Notes under the pieces: generated by a model
Told to the model about the DNA's origin: nothing
The model's input: the letters and a program-made list of their open reading frames with translations, nothing else
Databases searched by the model: none
Shown: one piece after another, positions 1 through 8,816 of the stretch
Layout of the letters: the number at the start of each line of letters is the position of its first letter
Numbering within the stretch: the stretch's first letter is position 1
Made by a program: the position numbers and the translations under genes
NCBI RefSeq assembly: GCF_008369445.1
Contig: NZ_VTWH01000003.1
Span: 434,001-498,000, forward strand
DNA from: Aureimonas fodinaquatilis
GTDB taxonomy: Bacteria > Pseudomonadota > Alphaproteobacteria > Rhizobiales > Rhizobiaceae
DNA length: 64,000 nt
Direction of reading: 5' to 3'

Positions 1-199
1 TGGATGATCTGCCATAGCCGCGCAAATCCGGAATGACGACGCTGAAATGCTTGGCCAGTTGCGGCGCTATGCCGGCCCACATGGCCCCGGTTTGCGGATA
101 GCCGTGCAAGAGCAGCAAAGGCGGGCCTTCGCCGAAGGTGCGAACATGAATTTCAGCACCCTTGCCCGTAAGTCTCTGCGTCGTGAAATCGCTGAACAT
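1..199 (-). CDS. alpha/beta hydrolase, N-terminal part (cut by window edge)
   Basis: The first 66 residues of an alpha/beta-hydrolase-fold enzyme are visible; the rest lies beyond base 1. The motif LLLLHGYPQTGAMW is the strand plus HG oxyanion loop of this fold, and DLRGYGRSS just before the edge precedes the usual nucleophile elbow. This pattern is seen in haloacetate dehalogenase and epoxide hydrolase-like proteins, but the substrate cannot be told from this fragment. The ATG was chosen because AGGGAGA lies six bases upstream. There is no signal peptide, so it is probably cytosolic. It is divergent from xthA. Confidence 0.8.
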   Translation of the reverse strand, partial: MFSDFTTQRLTGKGAEIHVRTFGEGPPLLLLHGYPQTGAMWAGIAPQLAKHFSVVIPDLRGYGRSS

Positions 200-339
200 T
201 TCATCTCCCTGCAATGTGGCTGAGGAAACAGCCCGATAAGGTAGAGCAGGTTTTGGAGATTTGGGAAATGCGACAATCTACGATATTGCAAAGGCAACTT
301 GCTGGCGGCAGCTCCGTGCGACATAAGGTCTGCGAAACC

Positions 340-396
340 TTGCTTTGCTGCATTATCCCGTTGTTCAACCGATTCCTCTTCAACGGGAAATGCTCC
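340..396 (+). repeat. RIME-like intergenic repeat, copy 1
   Basis: The left half (TTGCTTTGCTGCATTATCCC) and right end (CAACGGGAAATGCTCC) match the other copies in this window, most clearly the one at 62102-62161. It sits between the divergent hydrolase and xthA. An open frame runs through it into xthA, but the repeat shows that this part is not coding. Confidence 0.75.
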
Positions 397-427
397 AGCA
401 ACATCAAACCCGGATTTGCGTGCACAA

Positions 428-1231
428 TTGACCTTCAAAATTGCCACCTGGAACATCAATTCCGTCAGATTGCGTTTGCCTCTTGTCGAAAGGCTGATAG
501 CCGAACAGCAACCGGATGTTTTGTGCCTGCAGGAAACCAAATGCCCCAACGACCTGTTTCCGCTGTCGGCGTTTGAGGAACTGGGCTACCCCCACATCGC
601 GCTGAACGGTCAAAAGGGCTATCACGGCGTGGCCACGCTTTCCCGGCTGCCGTTTGAAGATGTCGTCAAGCAGGATTTCTGCGCTGTTGGCGATGCCCGC
701 CACCTTTCGGTAAAGGTGCAGATGGGTGACCGGCGCATTCGCGTGCACAATCTTTATGTGCCCGCTGGCGGTGACGAGCCGGACCCGGCCATCAATGTCA
801 AGTTTCGCCACAAGCTGGACTTCATCGAGGAAATGCGCGCAATGCGCGCGTCCGGGGAAGCGGGAGCATCATCAATTCTGGTCGGTGACCTCAACATCGC
901 GCCTTTTGAGCATGATGTCTGGTCACACAAGCAATTGTTGAAAATTGTGTCGCACACCCCGGTTGAGACGGAAGGCCTGCTGCGCATCATTGCAGAGGGT
1001 GGATGGCAGGATCTCGTTCGCCAGGCCATTCCGCAGCCGGAAAAAGTCTATACGTGGTGGAGCTATCGCGCAAAAGACTGGCTTGCGGCAAACCGCGGCC
1101 GCAGGCTGGACCATATCTGGTCCTCGCCGGATATCGCCCCCGCACTGGCAGAAGTTTCGATCCTTAAAGACGCACGTGGCTGGGAGCGCCCGTCGGACCA
1201 TGTGCCGATCATCGCGCGTCTGGCGCTCTGA
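428..1231 (+). CDS. xthA: exodeoxyribonuclease III (ExoIII/XthA family AP endonuclease)
   Basis: A 267-residue protein of the Mg-dependent exonuclease III family, which cleaves DNA at abasic sites and removes 3' blocking groups in base excision repair. Visible family motifs are WNINSVR at 8-14, the metal ligand Glu36 in LCLQETK, GDLNIAP with Asp154 and Asn156, RRLDHIW near 226-231, and the catalytic SDH at 256-258. The family starts as MTFKIATWN, so the TTG at 428 (TTG-ACC-TTC-AAA) is taken as the start. Longer in-frame starts run through a repeat element and are rejected. No strong Shine-Dalgarno site is seen at the TTG. It is convergent with the CNB gene downstream. Confidence 0.92.
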   Translation: MTFKIATWNINSVRLRLPLVERLIAEQQPDVLCLQETKCPNDLFPLSAFEELGYPHIALNGQKGYHGVATLSRLPFEDVVKQDFCAVGDARHLSVKVQMGDRRIRVHNLYVPAGGDEPDPAINVKFRHKLDFIEEMRAMRASGEAGASSILVGDLNIAPFEHDVWSHKQLLKIVSHTPVETEGLLRIIAEGGWQDLVRQAIPQPEKVYTWWSYRAKDWLAANRGRRLDHIWSSPDIAPALAEVSILKDARGWERPSDHVPIIARLAL

Positions 1232-1235
1232 CCGG

Positions 1236-1255
1236 TTGAGCGAGAAAAGCTCTAA
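1236..1255 (+). repeat. degenerate end of the RIME-like repeat
   Basis: On the minus strand the CNB gene stop TAG continues as TAGAGCTTTTCTCGCTCAAC, resembling the outer end of the repeat (TAGAGCATTTCCCGTTGAAA). Only about 20 bases are present between the convergent xthA and CNB genes. The call is weaker than for the full copies. Confidence 0.45.
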
Positions 1256-1704
1256 TCGTCGAAATAACGTGCGGCTTTATCAATCCGTGCGGTCAATTGC
1301 GAAAGCTCATCCGATATCTGGCTGTGAATCAGTGCAGCAATCTCGGGATATTCTTCCAGAATGCGACGGAACAATTGCCGCCCGATGCGGATGACTTCGC
1401 TGTCCTGCGTAGAGACAGCCGTTGAAAGACGGCGGGTTTCCGCAATCAGTGAAAGCTCGCCCAGTATTGCTCCCGGGCCCAGGCGGGCTTCAGGCGCTTT
1501 TTCATCCCGCCCGCGATGCAGCTCAATGAAACCGGAAACCACAACAAAGCCGGCATCTGCGCGGGAATCTTCGCGAAACAGAATTTCACCCGGGGTCAGC
1601 CAGCGATGCTCCGCACCAAACGCCAGAAGCCGCAACTGGTCGCGGGTCATGTTCGCAAACAGCGGTACGGTCCCGAGCAGGGCTATGTCGCTTTCCAGTC
1701 CCAT
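1252..1704 (-). CDS. stand-alone cyclic nucleotide-binding (CRP-like sensor) domain protein
   Basis: 150 residues covering one cNMP-binding beta-roll. LTPGEILFREDSRADAGFVV and LGPGAILGELSLIAETRRLS are the typical hairpin and the phosphate-binding cassette (GELSLIAETRR). Unlike Crp/Fnr regulators it has no C-terminal helix-turn-helix: after the cassette only a helix-rich tail of about 45 residues follows. It may work as a sensor that binds a partner protein, and cAMP binding is not assured. The TAG stop lies at the edge of a repeat-like sequence. The gene runs in the same direction as the response regulator upstream of it, with about 100 bp between them. Confidence 0.85.
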   Translation of the reverse strand: MGLESDIALLGTVPLFANMTRDQLRLLAFGAEHRWLTPGEILFREDSRADAGFVVVSGFIELHRGRDEKAPEARLGPGAILGELSLIAETRRLSTAVSTQDSEVIRIGRQLFRRILEEYPEIAALIHSQISDELSQLTARIDKAARYFDD

Positions 1705-1801
1705 GGGCGTGGGTCAGTCTCCGTTGAGTTTCACATATGCTGATGTGAAACCCTACAGCCCATCTACTGCCAAACCGTCAACAAGTTTCGATATAATGCC
1801 C

Positions 1802-2485
1802 TTACGGCATTAATTTATAGCCGCCCGCTTCGGTAACGATCAGCCTTGCAGCGGAAGGCTCCGGCTCAATTTTCTGGCGAAGCCGATAGACATGTGTTTC
1901 CAAAGTGTGGGTGGTCACACCGGAATTGTAGCCCCACACCTCTTCCAGCAGCACGTCACGCGTTACAACGCGCCGATCTGCACGGTAGAGATAGCGGATG
2001 ATCGCCGTCTCTTTTTCGGTCAGGCGAATTTTGCTTCCCTTGTCGTCCAGCAGAATTTTCTGGCTTGGCTTGAAGACGTAGGGGCCGACCTGAAATGTGG
2101 CATCCTCGCTCTGCTCATGCTGGCGCAACTGGGCGCGAATGCGCGCCAACAGCACTGCAAAACGGAAAGGCTTGGTCACATAATCATTCGCGCCGGCTTC
2201 CAGACCAAGAATCGTGTCAGAATCCGCATCCTGAGCCGTCAAAATAATAATGGGAGCTTTAAATCCGGACTTGCGAAGCAGTTTAACGGCTTCTCGCCCG
2301 TCCATGTCGGGCAGGCCGACATCCATTACAACCAGATCAATAAGTCCGGCTCTTGCCGTAGCAATGCCTTTTGTCGCAGTTGGTTCTTCGAGTACTGAAA
2401 ACTCTTCATACAGCGAAAGCTGCTCAGCGAGAGTCTGTCTCAAGTCATCATCATCATCGACAATTAATATGCTTCGAGCGTTCAT
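1802..2485 (-). CDS. OmpR/PhoB-family two-component response regulator (orphan)
   Basis: 227 residues with an N-terminal receiver domain and a C-terminal winged helix. In the receiver, the acidic cluster is at 10-14, the phospho-acceptor is Asp55 in VVMDVGLPDMDG, the switch Thr is Thr83 in ILTAQ, and Lys105 lies in VTKPF. The C-terminal domain contains LTEKETAIIRYLYR and LETHVYRLRQKI, the DNA-recognition region of OmpR-type regulators, and ends in EAGGYKLMP. No histidine kinase gene is near, so the partner is unknown. It could be a CenR-like envelope regulator, but that is only a guess from the family. Confidence 0.9.
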   Translation of the reverse strand: MNARSILIVDDDDDLRQTLAEQLSLYEEFSVLEEPTATKGIATARAGLIDLVVMDVGLPDMDGREAVKLLRKSGFKAPIIILTAQDADSDTILGLEAGANDYVTKPFRFAVLLARIRAQLRQHEQSEDATFQVGPYVFKPSQKILLDDKGSKIRLTEKETAIIRYLYRADRRVVTRDVLLEEVWGYNSGVTTHTLETHVYRLRQKIEPEPSAARLIVTEAGGYKLMP

Positions 2486-2597
2486 GAATCCACTTGGGTT
2501 TTAGCCGCAGGTAAGGTCAGTATGCATAATAAGTGGCCTGTGTATTGGCCATTTCAATCAATTTGGGTTCAACCTTGCCATTTTTCCAGAATTTGCA

Positions 2598-3134
2598 ATG
2601 CAAAAACGCTTGAACAGGCCAATTATTCGGGTGCGGCGACACCCCAGCCGACCATATGAGGGGATTGTGGCCGCTGGCGCTTTGCGTTTGCGTTGCGCTA
2701 TTGGCAAAGGCGGTACCAGCATTTTCAAACGCGAAGGAGATGGCGCGACGCCGGTCGGCTCCATGCCACTTCTATCGGCATTTCGCCGCAAGGGCCGGCT
2801 GACTGCGTTGCGCACTGGTTTGCCCCAGCGTTGGGCCCGTCCAACGGATGGGTGGTGTGACGCGCCGGAGCACCCGGCCTATAATCGACCCGTGCATTTG
2901 CCTTTTCCCGCCAGTGCGGAAACGCTGCAACGCAGCGACCGGCTTTATGATTTTGCCGTGGTGCTGGATTACAACCTGTCCAGCCGCCGCCGGGGCAAAG
3001 GCAGCGCGATATTTCTGCATATTGCCCGTCCGCAATTTCCGCCAACACAAGGCTGCGTTGCCTTGTATCCGCAGGATATGGTGCGGCTTGCCCCGTTTTT
3101 GCGGCGAGGAGCCAGACTGGTCGTTACACGGTAG
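2598..3134 (+). CDS. L,D-transpeptidase (YkuD) family protein
   Basis: 178 residues. The C-terminal half carries the YkuD catalytic pattern: His141 in FLHIARP, then Cys153 in TQGCVAL, the Cys that forms the acyl-enzyme in L,D-transpeptidases. These enzymes make 3-3 peptidoglycan cross-links or attach proteins to the wall. No signal peptide or membrane segment is seen, which is unusual for a periplasmic enzyme but known in this short subfamily. The ATG has no clear Shine-Dalgarno site. Its 3' end overlaps the end of the convergent methyltransferase gene by 11 bases. Confidence 0.8.
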   Translation: MQKRLNRPIIRVRRHPSRPYEGIVAAGALRLRCAIGKGGTSIFKREGDGATPVGSMPLLSAFRRKGRLTALRTGLPQRWARPTDGWCDAPEHPAYNRPVHLPFPASAETLQRSDRLYDFAVVLDYNLSSRRRGKGSAIFLHIARPQFPPTQGCVALYPQDMVRLAPFLRRGARLVVTR

Positions 3135-3792
3135 ACGTGTATCGCCAGACAGATGAACGCTTGACCTCCGCATCTTCAAGTGCCCGGGTAACCGCCACTT
3201 CGCTGGTTGCGCAAAGCTGCATGCGCTCACGCGGCAGATAGGCTCGCCCCGGATCGCCGATCCAGATGTCCACGCCGTCCCGCGTCAGGCTGTTGAACCA
3301 GGGCACCAGACGCGCTGCAAATTCGCGGTCGTAAAAAACATCACCCGCCAGCAGACAATCGGCAGTGAATTTTCGGCCAATCATATCGTGATGTTCAAAA
3401 GCAATTTCGACATTGTTCAGCGCCGCATTCAAATCAATTGCCGCCCTGCAGAACGGGTCAACATCGCAGGCTGTCACATGTCTGGCCCCGGCTTTTGCCG
3501 CGGCAATGGCAACAATGCCGGAGCCGGAGGCAAAGTCGACCACATGCCTGCCTTGCACATGTTCCGGATGGTCCAGAATGAAGCGGGCCAGAACCTGACC
3601 ACCCGCCCACGCAAACGCCCAGAATGGGGGTGGCAGGCCAATTTCGGCCAGTTCATCTTCGGTTTTCAGCCATAAATCATGCGCTTCATCCGCAAGGTAC
3701 AGTTGAAGTTCCGGCACATGTGGCGGCGCGATTGGCGCTGTGTTGGCAAGAACAAATTCTGCTGCCAATTGTGGTGAAAGATGTTTGGCCAA
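3124..3792 (-). CDS. class I SAM-dependent methyltransferase (protein lysine methyltransferase-like)
   Basis: 222 residues with a Rossmann-fold SAM site: VVDFASGSGIVAIAAA near 84-99 is motif I, and the acidic Asp110 in TACDVDP is the ribose-binding position. FWAFAWAGGQ ahead of motif I and the GDVFYD segment resemble the PrmA/ETFB-lysine and Nnt1-like methyltransferases, which modify protein side chains. The exact target is not known. The gene is convergent with the L,D-transpeptidase and overlaps it by 11 bases at the 3' ends. Confidence 0.8.
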   Translation of the reverse strand: MAKHLSPQLAAEFVLANTAPIAPPHVPELQLYLADEAHDLWLKTEDELAEIGLPPPFWAFAWAGGQVLARFILDHPEHVQGRHVVDFASGSGIVAIAAAKAGARHVTACDVDPFCRAAIDLNAALNNVEIAFEHHDMIGRKFTADCLLAGDVFYDREFAARLVPWFNSLTRDGVDIWIGDPGRAYLPRERMQLCATSEVAVTRALEDAEVKRSSVWRYTSTV

Positions 3793-3869
3793 AGCGGAAA
3801 AGTCCGGAAAAATATGGAACCTTTGTCGCAGGTCGCCGTTTGGTTGATGAAACAGTTTAGGAGAGCGTA

Positions 3870-3950
3870 ATGTTCAAAGGCGGCTTGTTGTGGCTGATTG
3901 GTATACCAATTCCAATTATTCTATTGCTTTGGGCGTTTGGTGTCCTGTGA
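3870..3950 (+). CDS. 26-residue hydrophobic small membrane protein
   Basis: A short frame with a good start: AGGAG lies six bases before the ATG (TTTAGGAGAGCGTAATG). After MFKGG nearly all residues are hydrophobic (LLWLIGIPIPIILLLW), enough for one transmembrane helix. A strong hairpin with a T-tract follows 30 bases after the stop, so it looks like a one-gene unit with its own terminator. I recall similar tiny IPIPI-containing membrane peptides in other proteobacteria, but function is unknown. It lies between a methyltransferase (divergent) and the EVE gene (convergent). Confidence 0.6.
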   Translation: MFKGGLLWLIGIPIPIILLLWAFGVL

Positions 3951-3980
3951 CAGAATAGATGATGTAAGAGAATAGATGAA

Positions 3981-4016
3981 AAGCGGTTTCGATCTGAATG
4001 GTCGAAGCCGCTTTTT
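3981..4016. terminator. bidirectional rho-independent terminator
   Basis: Arms AAGCGGTTTCGA and TCGAAGCCGCTT pair over 12 bases with one G-T wobble around a 9-base loop, followed by CTTTTTCTT on the plus strand and by TTTTC on the minus strand. It lies between the 26-residue peptide gene and the convergent EVE gene, and can serve both. Confidence 0.85.
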
Positions 4017-4027
4017 CTTGGGTTCTG

Positions 4028-4462
4028 TCAGCCCATCGCCTTCTTCGGGTCCAGCCCACCCATTTCGCATATGAGCTTGAATTCGCTCATTTGCACTGGC
4101 TGGACTGAAAGCCGCGAATTTGTAACAAGAACCATCTCGCTCAATCGCGGCTCCGCCTTGATGGCCTCAAGCGTCACCGGCATGGGCATATCCATAACGG
4201 CCTTCACATCAACGCACTCCCAACGGGGATCATCCGACGTTGTGTCGTGGTGGGCAGTGGCGGTCACCTCGACAATGCCGACCACCTCCTTGCCTTCGTT
4301 GGAATGGTAAAAGAAGCCGCGTTCTCCCGGCTTCATTTCCCGCATGAAATTGCGTGCCTGATAATTTCGCACACCGTCCCATTGCTGACCAGCGTCACCA
4401 ACTTGCTTCTGGTGTTCGAATGACCATTTGAATGGCTCGGATTTGAACAGCCAGAATGCCAT
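4028..4462 (-). CDS. EVE domain protein (PUA-like fold)
   Basis: 144 residues forming a single EVE domain: the start FWLFKSEPFKWSFEHQ, the middle WDGVRNYQARNFMREM and GERGFFYHSNEGKEVVGIVEV are diagnostic. EVE/thymocyte nuclear protein 1-like proteins have a pocket thought to read modified bases in DNA or RNA; the ligand here is unknown. It is downstream of and co-directional with YCII, gpsA and tsaD, with only 3 bases between YCII and this start, so it is probably the last gene of that unit. A terminator follows. Confidence 0.9.
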   Translation of the reverse strand: MAFWLFKSEPFKWSFEHQKQVGDAGQQWDGVRNYQARNFMREMKPGERGFFYHSNEGKEVVGIVEVTATAHHDTTSDDPRWECVDVKAVMDMPMPVTLEAIKAEPRLSEMVLVTNSRLSVQPVQMSEFKLICEMGGLDPKKAMG

Positions 4463-4465
4463 GGC

Positions 4466-4753
4466 TCACTTGGCCTCCGGATTGCCAAACACCCAGTTCC
4501 ACTGGCGAATGGTTACCTTGGCAAACAGCCCCGCTTTTGAAAATGGATCGTTTTCCGCAATGCGGCGTGCCGCTGCTTCATTTTCCGCTTCAACCACAAT
4601 CAGGCTGCCATTGGCCTTTTCGTCTTGCAGAAATGGCCCGCCAAACTTCAAAACCGGACCCAGAGATTTCAAATACTCGACATGTTCAGGGCGTGTGTCC
4701 ATGCGCAATGTTCCGGCATCGGCACGGTCTTCGCAGATAAAAGCATACAGCAT
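4466..4753 (-). CDS. YCII-like domain protein (YciI family)
   Basis: 95 residues starting MLYAFICEDR. The family pattern DTRPEHVEYLKSLG followed by GGPF and the AEN-DPFSKAGLF segment matches YciI-like ferredoxin-fold proteins, for which a His/Asp pair has been proposed as an active site. The biochemical role is unknown. The ATG was preferred over an upstream in-frame TTG because the family begins at MLYA, and CGGAGGAAG lies just ahead. It sits 22 bases after gpsA and 3 bases before the EVE gene, in one probable operon. Confidence 0.88.
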   Translation of the reverse strand: MLYAFICEDRADAGTLRMDTRPEHVEYLKSLGPVLKFGGPFLQDEKANGSLIVVEAENEAAARRIAENDPFSKAGLFAKVTIRQWNWVFGNPEAK

Positions 4754-4775
4754 CAGAAATCTTCCTCCGGGTGGT

Positions 4776-5765
4776 TCAGTCAATCTCGCGTTTCAGTGGG
4801 CGGGTTAACAAGGCGCGAATGGCCTCATCCAATGATACGGTGCCTTCAAGCACTTCCGCAACTGTTTGAATGATTGGCGCGTCTATACCGTGTTCACGCG
4901 CAATGCGGGCCGCAACACTGGCCGAGTGAACACCTTCAGCCAGTTTCAAGGCCGTCAGATCTTCCCCCCGGCCTACAGCCATTCCATAGGCAAAGTTACG
5001 GGATTGCGCGGAAGAGCAGGTCAGAACCAGATCACCCAACCCGGAAAGCCCCATCAATGTTTCGGTGCGTGCACCAAGCGCCTCGCCCAGTCGCCGCAAC
5101 TCGACGAAGCCGCGGGTGATAACCGCAGCGCCAGCCGAGGCGCCAAGACCACGCCCGGCAATCGTGCCCGCAGCCAGCGCCAGAACATTTTTGATCGCGC
5201 CGCCTGCTTCGACGCCGGTCACATCACTGGAGGCATAGATTCGCAGGGTTTCGCTGGAGAGTGTGGCGGCCAGACTGTCTGCAAGCTCAACATCGCTGGC
5301 AGCCAGCGTAACCGCAGTGGGCAATCCTCTGGCAACATCCATCGCAAAGCTGGGACCGGACAATATGGCAACCGGAGCGTCCGGCAATTCTTCCGCAACC
5401 ACCTGAGAAATAAAACGGCCTGTGCCTTTCTCAATGCCCTTGCTGCACAGGACCAGGGGTACGCCGGGCTGCAGGTGCGCTTTGATCTGCTGGGTCAATT
5501 GCCGCAATGTCTGGGCCGGAACGGCGATCAGCGTCAGATCTGCACCATCCAGCGCCTGTTCCAGACTGTTGGTGGCCTTGAGTTGGGGCGGCAGGGCTAT
5601 GCCGGGCAGATAGGCACGGTTTTCCTGTCGCTTGTTGATTGCCTCCACCGTCTGCTGCTCTCGTGCATAAAGCCGGGTGTCATGGCCTTTGCGGGCAGCA
5701 ACTGCGGCCAAAGCCGTTCCCCATGCGCCACCACCAATGATTGCGATAACCTGCCGGTCTGTCAT
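4776..5765 (-). CDS. gpsA: NAD(P)-dependent glycerol-3-phosphate dehydrogenase
   Basis: 329 residues, full length for GpsA, which reduces dihydroxyacetone phosphate to sn-glycerol 3-phosphate for phospholipid synthesis in the cytosol. The dinucleotide site [12 protein letters not shown] is at the N-terminus, followed by CSKGIE, SGPSFA and [12 protein letters not shown], which holds the catalytic Lys. The last is followed by the family NFAYG segment. The start overlaps the tsaD stop by four bases (ATGA), so the two genes are translationally coupled. Confidence 0.96.
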   Translation of the reverse strand: MTDRQVIAIIGGGAWGTALAAVAARKGHDTRLYAREQQTVEAINKRQENRAYLPGIALPPQLKATNSLEQALDGADLTLIAVPAQTLRQLTQQIKAHLQPGVPLVLCSKGIEKGTGRFISQVVAEELPDAPVAILSGPSFAMDVARGLPTAVTLAASDVELADSLAATLSSETLRIYASSDVTGVEAGGAIKNVLALAAGTIAGRGLGASAGAAVITRGFVELRRLGEALGARTETLMGLSGLGDLVLTCSSAQSRNFAYGMAVGRGEDLTALKLAEGVHSASVAARIAREHGIDAPIIQTVAEVLEGTVSLDEAIRALLTRPLKREID

Positions 5766-6892
5766 GCCTTGGCCCCCCTTTTGCCATATCCAACGAGCGG
5801 AATGGCATTTTCATCCAATGGCCAGCGTGGCCGAACAGATGCGGAGGTTTGGCAATAAGCCCCGGCCTCCAGCCGTTCAAGCCCTGCATAGGCAATCATT
5901 GCCGCATTGTCTGTGCACAAAGCATGCGGCGGGGCCAAAAGGCGCACCCCGTATTTTGCTCCGGCGTGCGACAGCGCATCTCGGATGGCGGCATTGGCCG
6001 CAACCCCTCCGGCAACCGCCAGAACCTTGTCGGCAAGCTCTGGAAATTCGCGGGTAAACCGCGCCAGAGCGCGGGAAACACGGTCGCCGAGGCTTTCGGC
6101 AGCAGCGGCCTGAAAACCGGCGCACAGATCTTCCACATCCTTTGTGGAAAGTGGGCTGGCGGCTTCGGCCGCGAGCCGAACCGCTGTTTTCAGACCGGAG
6201 AAAGAAAAGTCCAGCCGCTGCTCACCGCGCAATGGCCTTGGCAGCGAAAATCGTTTCGCATCGCCTCGGGCTGCCATCCGTTCAACCGACGGTCCGCCGG
6301 GATGGGGCAGGCGCAACAGCTTGGCAGTCTTGTCAAACGCTTCGCCCAATGCGTCGTCAATTGTGGTGCCCCACCGTTCATAATCGCCCAGACCCCGTAC
6401 CAGAACCAGCTGTGTGTGGCCGCCGGAAACCAGCAGAAGCAGGTAGGGATAGGGCAAGTCATCGGTCAGGCGTGGGGTCAGTGCGTGGCCTTCCAGATGG
6501 TTGATGCCGAGAAATGGCACTCCCTTTGCTGCGGCAATGGCTTTGCCAGTCACGGCGCCGACAATCAGGCCACCGATCAGGCCGGGCCCGGTGGTGGCTG
6601 CCACGGCGTCGATGCTTGCAAGCGGAGTGCCGGCAGCCTCCAGCGCGGCAGAAATAATGCCATCCAACGCCTCGATATGCGCACGGGCGGCAATTTCCGG
6701 CACCACGCCGCCATAGGCAGCATGGTCATCAATCTGGCTGTAGACGATATTGGAGAGGATCTGCACCGCGCCATCTTCCCAACGCGCCACGATGCTGGCC
6801 GCGGTTTCATCGCAGCTTGTTTCAATGCCCAGCACCCGTATTGGCCGGGCTGGCATTGCAGATATGGCGGGGCTGGTGGCAGTATCAGGCAA
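5762..6892 (-). CDS. tsaD: tRNA N6-adenosine threonylcarbamoyltransferase
   Basis: TsaD transfers the threonylcarbamoyl group to A37 of tRNAs that read ANN codons. The ASKHA-fold protein shows [15 protein letters not shown], the iron-binding [16 protein letters not shown], the GAGF-like region and [11 protein letters not shown]. It is 376 residues from the first ATG; a second ATG 12 codons in ([10 protein letters not shown]) is also possible and would give the more usual length. The gene is coupled by a four-base overlap to gpsA and diverges from hemC across about 150 bases. Confidence 0.95.
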   Translation of the reverse strand: MPDTATSPAISAMPARPIRVLGIETSCDETAASIVARWEDGAVQILSNIVYSQIDDHAAYGGVVPEIAARAHIEALDGIISAALEAAGTPLASIDAVAATTGPGLIGGLIVGAVTGKAIAAAKGVPFLGINHLEGHALTPRLTDDLPYPYLLLLVSGGHTQLVLVRGLGDYERWGTTIDDALGEAFDKTAKLLRLPHPGGPSVERMAARGDAKRFSLPRPLRGEQRLDFSFSGLKTAVRLAAEAASPLSTKDVEDLCAGFQAAAAESLGDRVSRALARFTREFPELADKVLAVAGGVAANAAIRDALSHAGAKYGVRLLAPPHALCTDNAAMIAYAGLERLEAGAYCQTSASVRPRWPLDENAIPLVGYGKRGAKA

Positions 6893-6979
6893 GTTCGGCT
6901 CCTATCGCCCACAGGACATAGCGGTTCAATCGCCGTTTCGCCACTGCTGCACGGCATGACAAGCAATTTGAAAAACGGT

Positions 6980-6997
6980 CATGCCATTTTCGGCATG
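6980..6997. promoter_or_regulatory. small inverted repeat between tsaD and hemC
   Basis: CATGCC-attttc-GGCATG, a perfect six-base inverted repeat in the divergent tsaD/hemC promoter region, 43 bases before the hemC ATG. It could be an operator or just a chance palindrome. Confidence 0.3.
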
Positions 6998-7039
6998 GTG
7001 TTCTAATAAGGCTCAAACAATCACAAGCAAAGGCGCGGC

Positions 7040-7972
7040 ATGAACAGCTTTCCGATTCGTATTGGCACACGCGGCAGCAAACTGGCGTTGGTGCAGGCAC
7101 ATGAAGTGCGCAGCAGGCTTATGGCTGCGCATGGCTTTTCGGAAAGCGATATCAGCATAGAGGTCATTTCCACCTCCGGCGACCGGATACAGGACCGGCC
7201 ATTATCCGAGGTGGGCGGCAAAGGCCTTTTCACCCGGGAAATCGAGGAAGGATTACTGGAGGGCCGGCTTCATATGGCTGTTCACTCGTCCAAAGATATG
7301 GCAACCGACCTGCCGCAAGGTCTGTATATCAGCGCATTTCTGCCGCGTGAGGATGTGCGAGACGTGTTCATCAGCCGCAGCGGTGCCAAACTGGCAGATC
7401 TGCCGGTGGGGGCTGTTGTCGGCTCTGCTTCACTGCGCCGCCAGGCCCTGTTGCGGCGGTTGCGGCCCGATCTGGAACTGATAATTTTTCGCGGCAATGT
7501 GCAGACCCGTCTTTCAAAGCTTCAGGCAGGCGCGGCAGATGGCACCTTGCTGGCACTGGCCGGTCTTAATCGTATGAATATGGCCGATACGGCAACGGAA
7601 ATTCTGGATCCGATCAGCTTTCCGCCCGCCCCGGGTCAGGGAGCAATCTGTATTGAGAGCTGCCTGGCAAATGAGCGAATTGCCGAACTGGTCGCCCCGC
7701 TGTCGGACCCGGCAACAAGTCTGGCTTTGACTGTTGAGCGCTCGTTTCTGGCAGAGCTGGATGGGTCCTGCCGCACGCCCATCGCAGCACTGGCCACGCC
7801 GAAAAACGGCAAAGTGCAGTTTCATGGCATGATCCTCACGCCCGATGGCTCACAAATGTTTGAGGCGTTTGAACAAGCGGATGAGGGGGATGCTGAAGTT
7901 CTTGGGCGCGCAACCGCCAGAAAATTGCTGGCACAGGCCGGACCGGAGTTTTTTGAAAGCTGGGTGCCTTGA
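7040..7972 (+). CDS. hemC: porphobilinogen deaminase (hydroxymethylbilane synthase)
   Basis: 310 residues, the usual length. HemC joins four porphobilinogens into hydroxymethylbilane in tetrapyrrole synthesis. Visible motifs are [10 protein letters not shown] near the start, HSSKDMAT with the catalytic Asp86, [10 protein letters not shown] and RGNVQTRL for cofactor binding, and Cys244 in [12 protein letters not shown], which carries the dipyrromethane cofactor. It overlaps hemD by four bases and heads a hemC-hemD-mitofilin-hemY cluster. Confidence 0.96.
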   Translation: MNSFPIRIGTRGSKLALVQAHEVRSRLMAAHGFSESDISIEVISTSGDRIQDRPLSEVGGKGLFTREIEEGLLEGRLHMAVHSSKDMATDLPQGLYISAFLPREDVRDVFISRSGAKLADLPVGAVVGSASLRRQALLRRLRPDLELIIFRGNVQTRLSKLQAGAADGTLLALAGLNRMNMADTATEILDPISFPPAPGQGAICIESCLANERIAELVAPLSDPATSLALTVERSFLAELDGSCRTPIAALATPKNGKVQFHGMILTPDGSQMFEAFEQADEGDAEVLGRATARKLLAQAGPEFFESWVP

Positions 7973-8679
7973 GCCGCCTTCTTATCCTTCGAGAGCGGGT
8001 TGAAGGTGAACGCACTGCGGCGTTGGTAGCGGAACTTGGCTTTCAGCCGGTCTGTCTGCCGGTTGAAACCGTCATTGCGTTGCAGCCGAATTTGAAGCCT
8101 GAAGATTTTGCCGGCTTTCTTGTCACCAGCCGACATGCCGTTGATTGGCTGACTGACAATTATACCGGAACCATCAAGCCGGTTCTGGCTGTCGGCTCCG
8201 GCACCGCGCAAAAGTTGCGAGAAGCGGGCTTTGTCAATGTCGAGCAGGCCGAAGGGGATGGGGTTTCGCTGGCAAAACTGGTTGCTTCGCGCCAGTGGGG
8301 CGGGCGCTTGCTCTACGCGGCCGGTCACATTCGCCGGCCCGACTTTGAGCAAAGGCTTGCCAGTGAAAATATCGGCTTTGTCACAGCAGAAGTTTACGAT
8401 GTTCAGACCTCTCTGCCAGACAAGCGACACATAGAAGATGCATTAGGTACACCAGTGGCCGGGGTGCTGCTTCTGTCCGCGGCGCAGGCACACACCTTTG
8501 GCGAACTGGTGAAACGGCACAGAAAATTGCTAGAACCGCTGCCGATGGTATTCTGCCTGTCTGGCCGGATTGCTGCAGAATTGCCGAACGAAATATCGGC
8601 AAATGTGGCCATTTCGGACCGCCCGGATCTGGAAAGCCTTTTGGCATTGCTGCAATCCTATCGTTGCAGGATGCAATAG
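7969..8679 (+). CDS. hemD: uroporphyrinogen-III synthase
   Basis: 236 residues. HemD closes and inverts ring D of hydroxymethylbilane. The family is poorly conserved; support comes from the two-lobe pattern ([51 protein letters not shown]) and from its place directly after hemC. The start is a TTG that overlaps the hemC stop (TTGA), as expected for translational coupling. Confidence 0.85.
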   Translation: MSRLLILRERVEGERTAALVAELGFQPVCLPVETVIALQPNLKPEDFAGFLVTSRHAVDWLTDNYTGTIKPVLAVGSGTAQKLREAGFVNVEQAEGDGVSLAKLVASRQWGGRLLYAAGHIRRPDFEQRLASENIGFVTAEVYDVQTSLPDKRHIEDALGTPVAGVLLLSAAQAHTFGELVKRHRKLLEPLPMVFCLSGRIAAELPNEISANVAISDRPDLESLLALLQSYRCRMQ

Positions 8680-8816
8680 CGGCTCTACATCAGGTAAACG
8701 TGGCAAGATGGGCTTGCAGGGCAAATCTGGTGTGATAGCCGGTTATGGCCTGCCCAATTGCTGGCAATGAACACCTGCGCGTTGGCGTGCGGTGGCAAGG
8801 GAAACGGAGCAAACGA

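Noticed and set aside
299-427. Longer start for xthA
   Set aside because: The extra 43 codons run through a dispersed repeat, and the family begins at the TTG at 428.
4866-5858. Large plus-strand frame opposite gpsA and similar long frames opposite tsaD, prlC and the MscS gene
   Set aside because: They are antisense to well-supported genes, lack family motifs and arise from G/C-rich third positions.
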